Of a stretch of 11,413 nucleotides of DNA, positions 1 to 6,207 are shown piece by piece. This DNA is from Desulfobacteraceae bacterium (GTDB lineage Bacteria; Desulfobacterota; DSM-4660; Desulfatiglandales; Desulfatiglandaceae): contig DAOWOF010000052.1 in NCBI GenBank assembly GCA_030642205.1, positions 1-11,413 of the forward strand, written 5' to 3'. The position numbers and the translations under genes are program-made. The notes below the pieces were generated by a model that did no database searches, was not told the DNA's origin, and was given only the letters and a program-made list of their open reading frames with translations. Each line of letters opens with the position of its first letter. The stretch's first letter is position 1.

Positions 1-2639
1 ACTATCCCGGAATCATCCAGATCTCCAAGATTCTCTTCACCTATATTAGGTATGTCACGCGTAATTTCTTCTTTTCCAAGCTTCGTATCCCTGGCCTCAG
101 AACTAAATTCTTCTATATGAATTGACGTAAAATAATCCTCTTTTACAAGCCTCTCAGATAAAAGGATTGAATCCTCATAATTATACCCGCCCCATGGCAT
201 AAATGCCACTATGATATTTTTCCCTAACGCAAGCGTTCCAAGATCAGTTGAAGAACCATCGGCAAGTACCTGACCTTTCTTAATCCAATCACCCTTTGAA
301 ATAATAGGCTTTTGAGAAAAACAGGTGCTTTGATTTGTACGTTTAAATTTCTTCAATTTATAGATATCAACACCAGTATCATCAAAACCCAAATCATCTG
401 TATCTGCCTTTATAATAATGCGAGCTGCGTCAATATATTCTACAATACCATCACGCTTTGCCAAAACACATACGCCGGAATCAACCGCTACAACAGTTTC
501 CACACCAGTACCTACAACCGGAGCGGAACTCTTTAAAAGCGGGACAGCCTGACGCTGCATATTAGACCCCATAAGCGCACGGTTGGCATCATCATTTTCA
601 AGGAAAGGGATTAGTGATGCAGCAATACTCACTAACTGATTAGGTGAAACATCCATATACCTTATATCATCAGACGGTGCCATAATAGCTTCTCCCGCCT
701 GACGGGATGCTATAAAAGGATTAATAAAACAATTTTGAGAATCAAGTTTGGCATTGGCCTGGGCAATTATATGTTCTTTTTCATCCATTGCACTAAGAGA
801 ATGGGTATCATTAGTTACCATACCATCCTTAACAACACGATAAGGTGTCTCAATATAACCATATTTATTGACATAAGCATAGGTGCTTAATGATACGATT
901 AAACCGATATTCGGGCCTTCAGGTGTTTCAATAGGACAAATCCGGCCATAGTGTGTTGGATGGACATCTCTCACCTCAAAACCGGCACGTTCTCTCGTCA
1001 ACCCACCAGGCCCAAGTGCGCTCAAACGTCTTTTATGCGTTATCTCAGACAATGCATTATTCTGGTCCATAAACTGAGAAAGCTGGCTAGTGCCAAAAAA
1101 TTCTTTGACAACAGCGGTCACGGGTTTTGCATTAATAAGCTCATTTGGCATCAGGGTATCTATTTCCTGAAGGTTCATGCGCTCCTTAATAGCACGTTCC
1201 ATTCGAACAAGCCCTATACGATACTGATTCTCTAACAACTCGCCTACTGCTCTAACACGGCGATTACTAAGATTGTCAATATCATCCACTTGTCCCTGAG
1301 AATCCTTAAGATGCACAAGTTTTTTAATGGCAAGCAATAAGTCTTCCGGACTTAGCGTTCTGAAATCTAATGGGACATTCAACCCCAACTGCTGATTTAA
1401 TTTAAAACGCCCGACCTCGGAAAGATCATAATTTTCAGGTTTAAAAAAAAGACTGTTGAAAAAAATAGTAGCTACTTCAATTGTGGGCGGGCTGCTTGGC
1501 CTTAATTTGCGATATATATCAATTATAGCATCATCTCTCGTCGCAATCTTATCAAGCATAAGCGTATCCCGCATAGATGAGCTGTAATTGATCCTGTCAA
1601 TAAAAAGAATATCTATAGAATCTACGCCTTTTTCACGCAGTAGTTTAACAGACTCCGCATCAAGCATACTATTTGCGAACAATAATACATCATTGCTTTC
1701 TGTATCAATAACATCAGAAGCAAGGATTATTCCTTCAATATCCTCCCAGCTGATTGGCATAGTTTTTAACCCTAGTTCAGCGAATATATTAAGGGCTCTT
1801 TTGGTAATCTTTTTACCTTTTTTTATTATAATTTCATCGGTTTCAGGATGTTTAACATCTTTTGTAGCCTTTGTCCCATGTAGATGCTTTTCAATTATTT
1901 CACGGCTCGGGTCTTTATCCTTTTTTAAATAAATACGCTCCGACTCATAAAAATAATTAAGTATATCTCTTGCGGAATACCCAAGTGCCTTTAAAAGTAT
2001 TGTAATAGGGAGCTTTCGGCGTCTGTCTATACGAATATAAAGTATATCTTTATGATCAAATTCAATATCTATCCATGAACCTCTTAAAGGAATTATCCTT
2101 GCTGAATATAAAATTTTTCCACTGGAATGTGTTTTTCCGCGATCATGATCATAAAACAGACCTGGGGAACGCTGAAGCTGGCTGACAATAACCCGCTCGG
2201 TTCCATTAATAACAAATGTCCCGTTTACAGTCATTAAAGGGATAGCTCCAAAATAAATCTCCTGCTCCTTAATATCCCTTATATTGTGTGTATTAGCCTC
2301 TTCATCAAGATCAAATACAACAAGACGCACTGTTATTCTAAGGGGAATATCAAAATTCATGCCCCGTTGGATACATTCATCAACATCATACTTGGATTTA
2401 CCAAAGGAATATTTCACAAACTCAAGACATGATGCACCGCTGAAATCCTTTATCGGGAATACATGTTTGAAACATCCCTGCAAACCGAAATCCTTTCTAT
2501 GTTCAGGCTCTACATCCATTTGTAAAAACCTTTCATAGGATTCCTTTTGCATCTTTATAAGATTAGGAATTTCAAGAACCTTTTTTATCTTTCCAAAACT
2601 CTTCCTGATGCGGTAACTATTCTCTGCAAGAGATGCCAT
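1..2639 (-). CDS. rpoB: DNA-directed RNA polymerase subunit beta, 5' part (runs off the left edge)
   Basis: Beta subunit of RNA polymerase, forming one side of the active-site cleft. I translated from the ATG at 2639 to the edge: 879 full codons without a stop, so roughly 450-500 C-terminal residues lie outside. The start has a GAGGAG ribosome site 5 bases upstream and gives MASLAENSYRIRKSFGK. The segment after HLHGTKATKDV (around residues 230-340) corresponds to the insert found in the proteobacterial beta lobe. The rifampicin pocket (TSQLSQFMDQNN, then THKRRLSALGPGG) begins near residue 517, followed by the PIETPEGPNIGL block. The visible part ends just after RDTKLGKEEIT. Residues matching E. 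coli D516, H526 and S531 are the sensitive-type ones, but Ala replaces Pro at E. coli position 520. It follows rplL after a 159-base spacer. rpoC would be expected next, beyond the edge. Confidence 0.98.
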   Translation of the reverse strand, partial: MASLAENSYRIRKSFGKIKKVLEIPNLIKMQKESYERFLQMDVEPEHRKDFGLQGCFKHVFPIKDFSGASCLEFVKYSFGKSKYDVDECIQRGMNFDIPLRITVRLVVFDLDEEANTHNIRDIKEQEIYFGAIPLMTVNGTFVINGTERVIVSQLQRSPGLFYDHDRGKTHSSGKILYSARIIPLRGSWIDIEFDHKDILYIRIDRRRKLPITILLKALGYSARDILNYFYESERIYLKKDKDPSREIIEKHLHGTKATKDVKHPETDEIIIKKGKKITKRALNIFAELGLKTMPISWEDIEGIILASDVIDTESNDVLLFANSMLDAESVKLLREKGVDSIDILFIDRINYSSSMRDTLMLDKIATRDDAIIDIYRKLRPSSPPTIEVATIFFNSLFFKPENYDLSEVGRFKLNQQLGLNVPLDFRTLSPEDLLLAIKKLVHLKDSQGQVDDIDNLSNRRVRAVGELLENQYRIGLVRMERAIKERMNLQEIDTLMPNELINAKPVTAVVKEFFGTSQLSQFMDQNNALSEITHKRRLSALGPGGLTRERAGFEVRDVHPTHYGRICPIETPEGPNIGLIVSLSTYAYVNKYGYIETPYRVVKDGMVTNDTHSLSAMDEKEHIIAQANAKLDSQNCFINPFIASRQAGEAIMAPSDDIRYMDVSPNQLVSIAASLIPFLENDDANRALMGSNMQRQAVPLLKSSAPVVGTGVETVVAVDSGVCVLAKRDGIVEYIDAARIIIKADTDDLGFDDTGVDIYKLKKFKRTNQSTCFSQKPIISKGDWIKKGQVLADGSSTDLGTLALGKNIIVAFMPWGGYNYEDSILLSERLVKEDYFTSIHIEEFSSEARDTKLGKEEITRDIPNIGEENLGDLDDSGI

Positions 2640-2722
2640 GTTTTCTCCTCAAACAGTTGTTCTCAAATAATAATTTAAAAAAATCAACATCTTATCAAGA
2701 GTTGATTCCCATAACCAGATAA

Positions 2723-2772
2723 TGGCCAGCACCTCCTGCAACATTAAATATAATATCAAAGGGCACTGGCCA
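2723..2772 (-). promoter_or_regulatory. Long hairpin in the rplL-rpoB spacer, candidate processing or attenuation site
   Basis: On the transcribed (minus) strand, UGGCCAGUGCC (2772-2762) can pair with GGUGCUGGCCA (2733-2723). This gives an 11-bp stem with two G-U pairs and a 28-base loop. Three more pairs are possible outside a U-U mismatch. No U-run follows, so it is not an ordinary intrinsic terminator. In E. coli the rplL-rpoB spacer carries an attenuator and an RNase III cleavage hairpin that set the ratio of L12 to polymerase. By position this hairpin is the natural counterpart, but that role is inference. The stem also covers part of an AGGAGGT Shine-Dalgarno-like sequence (2731-2737) that has no well-placed ATG. 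Confidence 0.5.
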
Positions 2773-2798
2773 ATATTAAATCTTAAACCTGCAAAAAT

Positions 2799-3179
2799 TT
2801 ATTTGATTTCAACAGTTGCGCCTACTTCTTCTAATTGCTTAACAATATCATCAGCTTCTTCTTTGTTAATCCCTTCTTTTACCTTTCCAGGGGCGCTGTC
2901 AACCACATCTTTGGCCTCTTTAAGACCTAAACCTGTGATAGCCCGGACAACTTTAATAACCTGTATTTTTTTATCACCTATACCTGTTAAAACTACATCA
3001 AATTCCGTTTGCTCTTCTGCTTCAGCTGAAGCAGCCCCGGCTGCTGGCATTGCAGCCATTGCAACAGGCGCTGCCGCACTTACACCGAATTTATCCTCAA
3101 GCTCCTTAATTAACTCCGACAGTTCGAGAACTGTCATATTTTCAATAAAACTAATAACTTCTTCTTTGGTTATTGCCAT
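2799..3179 (-). CDS. rplL: 50S ribosomal protein L7/L12
   Basis: Stalk protein of the large subunit, present as several dimers on L10, which recruits and activates translation GTPases such as EF-Tu. The N-terminal dimerisation helices (MAITKEEVISFIENMTVLE) are followed by an Ala/Pro-rich hinge at about residues 36-52. The C-terminal domain carries the family's factor-binding stretch, KVVRAITGLGLKEAKDVVD, and ends GATVEIK. The length of 126 residues is normal. Two ATGs are adjacent (3182 and 3179). I chose the second because it lies 7 bases from AGGAG rather than 4 and gives the usual MAITKE start; the first adds one Met. It starts 24 bases after the rplJ stop, as expected for a pair co-translated and co-regulated through the L10-L12 complex. 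Confidence 0.97.
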   Translation of the reverse strand: MAITKEEVISFIENMTVLELSELIKELEDKFGVSAAAPVAMAAMPAAGAASAEAEEQTEFDVVLTGIGDKKIQVIKVVRAITGLGLKEAKDVVDSAPGKVKEGINKEEADDIVKQLEEVGATVEIK

Positions 3180-3203
3180 CATTAATCTCCTATTATCTTT
3201 TTC

Positions 3204-3740
3204 TTAATTATTATTCTCTTCTTTTTTATCCCTGATAGCGGATAAAACATTAACCATATTTCTCGGCAATGCTGCCAATAGACCGACAAAATTTGTAGGC
3301 ACTGCTATCAGGCCTGCGAGCAGAGTCCCAAGAAGCGTTTCCCTGTCAGGAAGTTTTGCCAGAGCAAAAACCGCCTGGCTATCCAGCAGATTCCCTTCCA
3401 ATATACCCATTTTTATCTCAAGATTGGAATCCTCTTTCAGATATGCGGTAAGTATCTTTGCAGGTGATACAGGATCATCAACACTTATGGCCAGGGCATT
3501 AGGGCCACATAGAAGATTTGTCATCTCCTCTATATGTGTTCCTTTTGCAGCTAACTTTATTAATGTATTCTTTACCACATGATATTCGACACCTGCATCC
3601 CTAAGCCTTCCTCTGAGACCACTCATTGATTCGACAGTCATCCCGCTAAAATTTGTGGCAATAACTGTCTTTGAATCTTCTAAGCTCTTGTGAAAATCAG
3701 CTATAAACTTTACTTTATCTTCTCTTGTCAAACTCCACAC
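3204..3740 (-). CDS. rplJ: 50S ribosomal protein L10
   Basis: Base of the ribosomal stalk. It binds 23S rRNA through its N-terminal globular domain (about residues 1-135) and holds L12 dimers on its C-terminal helix. The sequence reads LTREDKVKFIADFHKSL, then the family stretch YHVVKNTLIKLA, then LAALPRNMVNVLSAIRDKK and a polar tail. The length of 178 residues is normal. The start is uncertain. GTG at 3740 (MWSLTREDK) lies only 2 bases after AGGAGG, while an in-frame TTG at 3731 (MTREDK) lies 11 bases after it. Both give acceptable L10 N-termini. The gene is preceded by a 193-base spacer holding a candidate promoter and L10 leader, and followed closely by rplL, so L10-L12 autoregulation of this pair is likely. 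Confidence 0.96.
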   Translation of the reverse strand: MWSLTREDKVKFIADFHKSLEDSKTVIATNFSGMTVESMSGLRGRLRDAGVEYHVVKNTLIKLAAKGTHIEEMTNLLCGPNALAISVDDPVSPAKILTAYLKEDSNLEIKMGILEGNLLDSQAVFALAKLPDRETLLGTLLAGLIAVPTNFVGLLAALPRNMVNVLSAIRDKKEENNN

Positions 3741-3820
3741 CCCCTCCTTTTATGATACCACAGCTTCTCTGGGCTGCCATGACGTTAGCCGCCATTCCGA
3801 CACGGAGATTATTATTTATT

Positions 3821-3876
3821 GATCATGCATCTATACAGGCATTTTTTAAGCATGATTGCACCTGCAGTCTCTGACC
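3821..3876 (-). promoter_or_regulatory. Candidate L10 leader (autoregulatory mRNA element for rplJ-rplL)
   Basis: In the rplJ leader the transcribed strand folds into nested stems: GGUCA/UGAUC outside (3876-3872 with 3825-3821), UGCAGG/CCUGUA inside (3866-3861 with 3839-3834), and a small apical GCA-AUCA-UGC hairpin (3859-3850). The bases between outer and inner stems (AGAGAC and UAGAUG) could form a kink-turn. The AGACUGCAGGUG stretch resembles what I recall as conserved in L10 leaders, which bind the L10-L12 complex to repress translation. Recognition is by eye; no covariance search was possible. An alternative pairing (AUCAUGC with GCAUGAU) overlaps the same bases. Confidence 0.6.
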
Positions 3877-3898
3877 CATTTAAATTTGCGGTAATTCT

Positions 3899-3904
3899 AT
3901 TATA
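3899..3904 (-). promoter_or_regulatory. Candidate -10 box of an rplJ promoter
   Basis: A perfect TATAAT on the minus strand lies just inside the rplA-rplJ spacer. Transcription would start near 3892, some 15 bases before the L10-leader fold. No good -35 box sits 17 bases upstream; only a T-rich stretch (TTGGTTTTTT) is there. E. coli also has a promoter ahead of rplJ, so the position is sensible, but the lack of a -35 keeps this tentative. Confidence 0.4.
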
Positions 3905-3933
3905 AACACCTGTCTGTTTTAAAAAACCAAATA

Positions 3934-4632
3934 CTACAATGCTTTAACTTCTAATGGATCTACTTTCAATCCAGGTCCCATTGTTGTGGATACTGTAATC
4001 CCTTCAACATAGGTTCCTTTACTCGCTGATGGTTTAAGCTTCATCAATGATTCAATTAAAGTAGATATATTCTGTTTCAACTTTTCAAAACCAAATGAAA
4101 CCTTGCCAACAGGAGCATGTATAATACCATTTTTTTCAACCCTGAAATCAATCTTTCCGGCCTTGATATCTTTTATAACCTTTGACAAATCAAATGTAAC
4201 CGTTCCAAGTTTTGCATTTGGCATCAGCCCCCTTGGCCCTAAAATTTTTCCTATTTTACCTACAAGGCCCATCATATCAGGGGTAGCTACTGTTTTGTCA
4301 AACTCAAGCCAACCGCCCTTTATCTTCTCAATAATCTCATCTGAGCCGATATAATCAGCTCCCGCCTCCTCAGCCTCTTTTTCCTTTTCACCTTTTGCAA
4401 ATACAAGAACCTTGACTTCTTTACCGGTTCCATTTGGCAATACTACTGTCCCCCTAACCATCTGTTCAGCATGCCTGGGGTCTACACCAAGTTTGACAGC
4501 AAGTTCAACAGTCTCATCGAAATTTGCATAAGAAACCTTTAAAGCATTATCCAAGGCATCATCAAAGGAATAGCGTTTTACATTCTCTATATTTTCAATA
4601 GCCTTTTTATACTTTTTACCTCTTTTAGCCAT
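3934..4632 (-). CDS. rplA: 50S ribosomal protein L1
   Basis: Protein of the mobile L1 stalk, which helps move deacylated tRNA out of the E site. In many bacteria it also represses its own operon by binding mRNA. The start MAKRGKKYKKAIE, the block ILGPRGLMPNAKLGTVT near residues 130-147, and the C-terminal SKGTYVEGITVSTTMGPG are typical. At 232 residues it has the normal length. The ATG follows GGAGAT at suitable spacing, and the gene begins 35 bases after rplK, so the two are one transcription unit. The stop is TAG. A 193-base regulatory spacer separates it from rplJ. Nothing in the protein looks truncated or unusual. Confidence 0.98.
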   Translation of the reverse strand: MAKRGKKYKKAIENIENVKRYSFDDALDNALKVSYANFDETVELAVKLGVDPRHAEQMVRGTVVLPNGTGKEVKVLVFAKGEKEKEAEEAGADYIGSDEIIEKIKGGWLEFDKTVATPDMMGLVGKIGKILGPRGLMPNAKLGTVTFDLSKVIKDIKAGKIDFRVEKNGIIHAPVGKVSFGFEKLKQNISTLIESLMKLKPSASKGTYVEGITVSTTMGPGLKVDPLEVKAL

Positions 4633-4667
4633 TACATATCTCCAACATAATAAATACGTATTTAAAA

Positions 4668-5090
4668 CTATTTGACCGTGATACCCATACTCCTTGCCGT
4701 ACCCTCGATTATTTTCATGGCATTTTCAATATTATATGCTGAAAGATCAACGAGTTTGAGCTGGGCTATTTCCTCAACCTGTTTTTTGGTTACACTTCCG
4801 ACCTTTTCAAGGTTAGGCACACTTGATCCCTTGTCCAATTTTGCAGCTTTCTTTAATAGTACTGAAGCAGGCGATGTTTTAGTAATAAAATCAAATGACC
4901 TGTCAGCATATATCGTAATGATAACCGGTATTATAGTCCCCTGTTGCTCCTGTGTTTTAGCATTAAAAGCCTTGCAAAAATCCATTATATTTACACCATG
5001 TTGGCCTAATGCCGGCCCAACAGGAGGTGAAGGATTTGCCTGGCCACCCGGAATCTGTAATTTTACCTGGGCCAATACTTTTTTTGCCAT
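4668..5090 (-). CDS. rplK: 50S ribosomal protein L11
   Basis: Part of the GTPase-associated centre at the stalk base, where it binds 23S rRNA through its C-terminal domain (about residues 75-140) and moves its N-terminal domain during factor binding. The N-terminal signature PPVGPALGQHGVN occupies residues 22-34, and the protein ends ARSMGITVK. The length of 140 residues is normal. The ATG is preceded by AAGGAG at good spacing. Only 17 bases separate it from nusG, so it is probably read from the same message as secE and nusG. There is little room for a separate L1-binding leader of the kind E. coli has ahead of rplK; any such site would have to lie in the end of nusG or inside rplK. Confidence 0.98.
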   Translation of the reverse strand: MAKKVLAQVKLQIPGGQANPSPPVGPALGQHGVNIMDFCKAFNAKTQEQQGTIIPVIITIYADRSFDFITKTSPASVLLKKAAKLDKGSSVPNLEKVGSVTKKQVEEIAQLKLVDLSAYNIENAMKIIEGTARSMGITVK

Positions 5091-5107
5091 AATATATAAA
5101 CTCCTTC

Positions 5108-5638
5108 TTATTTTTTTGATATCTGGACATAATCCAATTCTACCGGTGTGGGTCTGCCAAAAATACTTACCATAACACTAACCCTGCCTTTATTATCATC
5201 AGCATCCTCAATCAAACCATTAAAATTTGTAAACGGGCCGTCTACAATAGTCACTTCATCCCCTTTTTCAAACTGATATTTTGATTTAGGCTTCATCACA
5301 CCTTCTTCAACCTGGGATAAAATTACTGCAATTTCCTCATCAGGGATCGGAACCGGCATATTCGCATTGCCTAAAAAACCCGTAACCTTAGGTGTATCTT
5401 TAACAAGATGCCAAACCTCATCATCAAGTTCCATCTGCACCATCATATAGCCAGGATAAAACTTCCTTTGAGAACTCTTCTTCTGACCATTTACTATCTC
5501 AACTACCTGCTCGGTGGGAACCATTATTTTCCCGAATTTTTCTGTCTTTTTAAATTTTTTAATCCGTTCTTCAAGACTCTGCTTAACCTTCGCCTCAAAG
5601 CCTGAATATGTATGTACGATATACCACTCTAAGGCCAC
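5108..5638 (-). CDS. nusG: Transcription termination/antitermination factor NusG
   Basis: Elongation factor that rides on RNA polymerase. Its N-terminal NGN domain closes the clamp, and its C-terminal KOW domain contacts Rho or ribosomal protein S10. The NGN domain covers about residues 3-110 and includes WYIVHTYSGFE and KFYPGYMMVQM. The KOW motif starts around residue 125 (KGDEVTIVDGPFTNFNG) and the protein ends VELDYVQISKK. The length of 176 residues is normal. The start codon is GTG, with AAAGGGG 7 bases upstream. It lies 34 bases after secE and 17 before rplK, the conserved secE-nusG-rplK order. Its stop is TAA. Confidence 0.97.
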   Translation of the reverse strand: MALEWYIVHTYSGFEAKVKQSLEERIKKFKKTEKFGKIMVPTEQVVEIVNGQKKSSQRKFYPGYMMVQMELDDEVWHLVKDTPKVTGFLGNANMPVPIPDEEIAVILSQVEEGVMKPKSKYQFEKGDEVTIVDGPFTNFNGLIEDADDNKGRVSVMVSIFGRPTPVELDYVQISKK

Positions 5639-5672
5639 TATTTTCCCCTTTGTTTAAATATAAAAAATCAGC

Positions 5673-5933
5673 CTATAAAACCAACTCGATTATCTTTGAT
5701 AATGATATATCAACCACTCCAAAAAATAACGACGCAAATATAACCAGGACTATAACTACAATGGTTGAACCAATCACCTCTTTCCGAACAGGCCAGTGGA
5801 CCTTTTTTAATTCCATCCTGACCTCTTCAAGGAAAACCTTTACTGACTGAAAACCCTGTATGATTTTATTGGTACTGACATCTATATTCTTTCCGCCCTT
5901 AACAATCTGCTTATTTTTTTTATATTTTCCCAT
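5673..5933 (-). CDS. secE: Preprotein translocase subunit SecE
   Basis: Small essential subunit that clamps SecY in the SecYEG export channel of the inner membrane. At 86 residues it is the short, single-helix form: a Lys-rich cytoplasmic N-terminus, the amphipathic stretch VKVFLEEVRMELKKVHWPVR with the conserved Trp-Pro at residues 47-48, then one membrane helix at about residues 55-75 (STIVVIVLVIFASLFFGVV). E. coli SecE has two further N-terminal helices that are absent here, as in most bacteria. The ATG lies 17 bases after the 3' end of the tRNA-Trp gene. Only a weak ribosome site (ACAGG) is visible. nusG follows after 34 bases. Confidence 0.95.
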   Translation of the reverse strand: MGKYKKNKQIVKGGKNIDVSTNKIIQGFQSVKVFLEEVRMELKKVHWPVRKEVIGSTIVVIVLVIFASLFFGVVDISLSKIIELVL

Positions 5934-5950
5934 AAACCTGTCTGCTAAAA

Positions 5951-6027
5951 TGGCAGGCCAGGAGGGATTCGAACCCCCAACATCCGGATTTGGAGTCCGG
6001 CGCTCTAGCCGTTAGAGCTACTGGCCT
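5951..6027 (-). tRNA. trnW: tRNA-Trp (anticodon CCA)
   Basis: A full cloverleaf folds on the minus strand over 77 bases. The acceptor stem is AGGCCAG/CTGGCCT, and the D arm is GCTC/GAGC with a 9-base loop. The anticodon stem is CCGGA/TCCGG around loop CTCCAAA, giving anticodon CCA. The variable loop has 5 bases, and the T arm carries the loop TTCGAAT. The discriminator base is G and the 3' CCA is encoded. It sits 15 bases after rpmG and 17 before secE, so it is probably excised from the same transcript. A tRNA-Trp next to secE is a conserved arrangement in many bacteria. Confidence 0.97.
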
Positions 6028-6042
6028 ACTCTAAGTTATAAT

Positions 6043-6192
6043 TTACTTTGTCTCCTTATGCAGCGTATGTATCCTGCAAAACCGACAATACTTTTTAAGC
6101 TGTAACTTATCCGGAGTTGTCCTTTTATTTTTTGTCGTTGCATAATTTTTTCTCTTACATTCAGTACAGGACAAATTTATTTTTACTCTCAT
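6043..6192 (-). CDS. rpmG: 50S ribosomal protein L33 (zinc-binding form)
   Basis: Small protein of the large subunit near the E site. I translated it by hand from the ATG at 6192: MRVKINLSCTECKRKNYA, ending YCRFCRIHTLHKETK, 49 residues and a TAA stop. Four cysteines at positions 9, 12, 36 and 39 form two CxxC knuckles, the zinc-containing (C+) form of L33; E. coli has the Cys-free form. The ribosome site is GAGAGG about 6 bases upstream, within the 15-base gap after tuf. The tuf-rpmG-trnW-secE-nusG run matches the classical upstream part of the rpoBC gene cluster. Confidence 0.96.
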   Translation of the reverse strand: MRVKINLSCTECKRKNYATTKNKRTTPDKLQLKKYCRFCRIHTLHKETK

Positions 6193-6207
6193 GCAAACCT
6201 CTCGCGA

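Noticed and set aside
312..536. Short plus-strand reading frame, one of many opposite the minus-strand genes
   Set aside because: It lies entirely opposite rpoB, matches no recognisable protein, and has no ribosome site worth noting. The other plus-strand frames in the window are the same kind of shadow.
2141..2150. Palindrome GATCATGATC
   Set aside because: It is inside conserved rpoB coding sequence (Tyr-Asp-His-Asp-Arg region) and is explained by the codons; there is no sign of a site cluster.
2722..3207. 161-codon plus-strand frame opposite rplL
   Set aside because: It is Ser/Ala/Thr-rich and mirrors the codons of rplL, which is an unmistakable ribosomal protein gene on the other strand.
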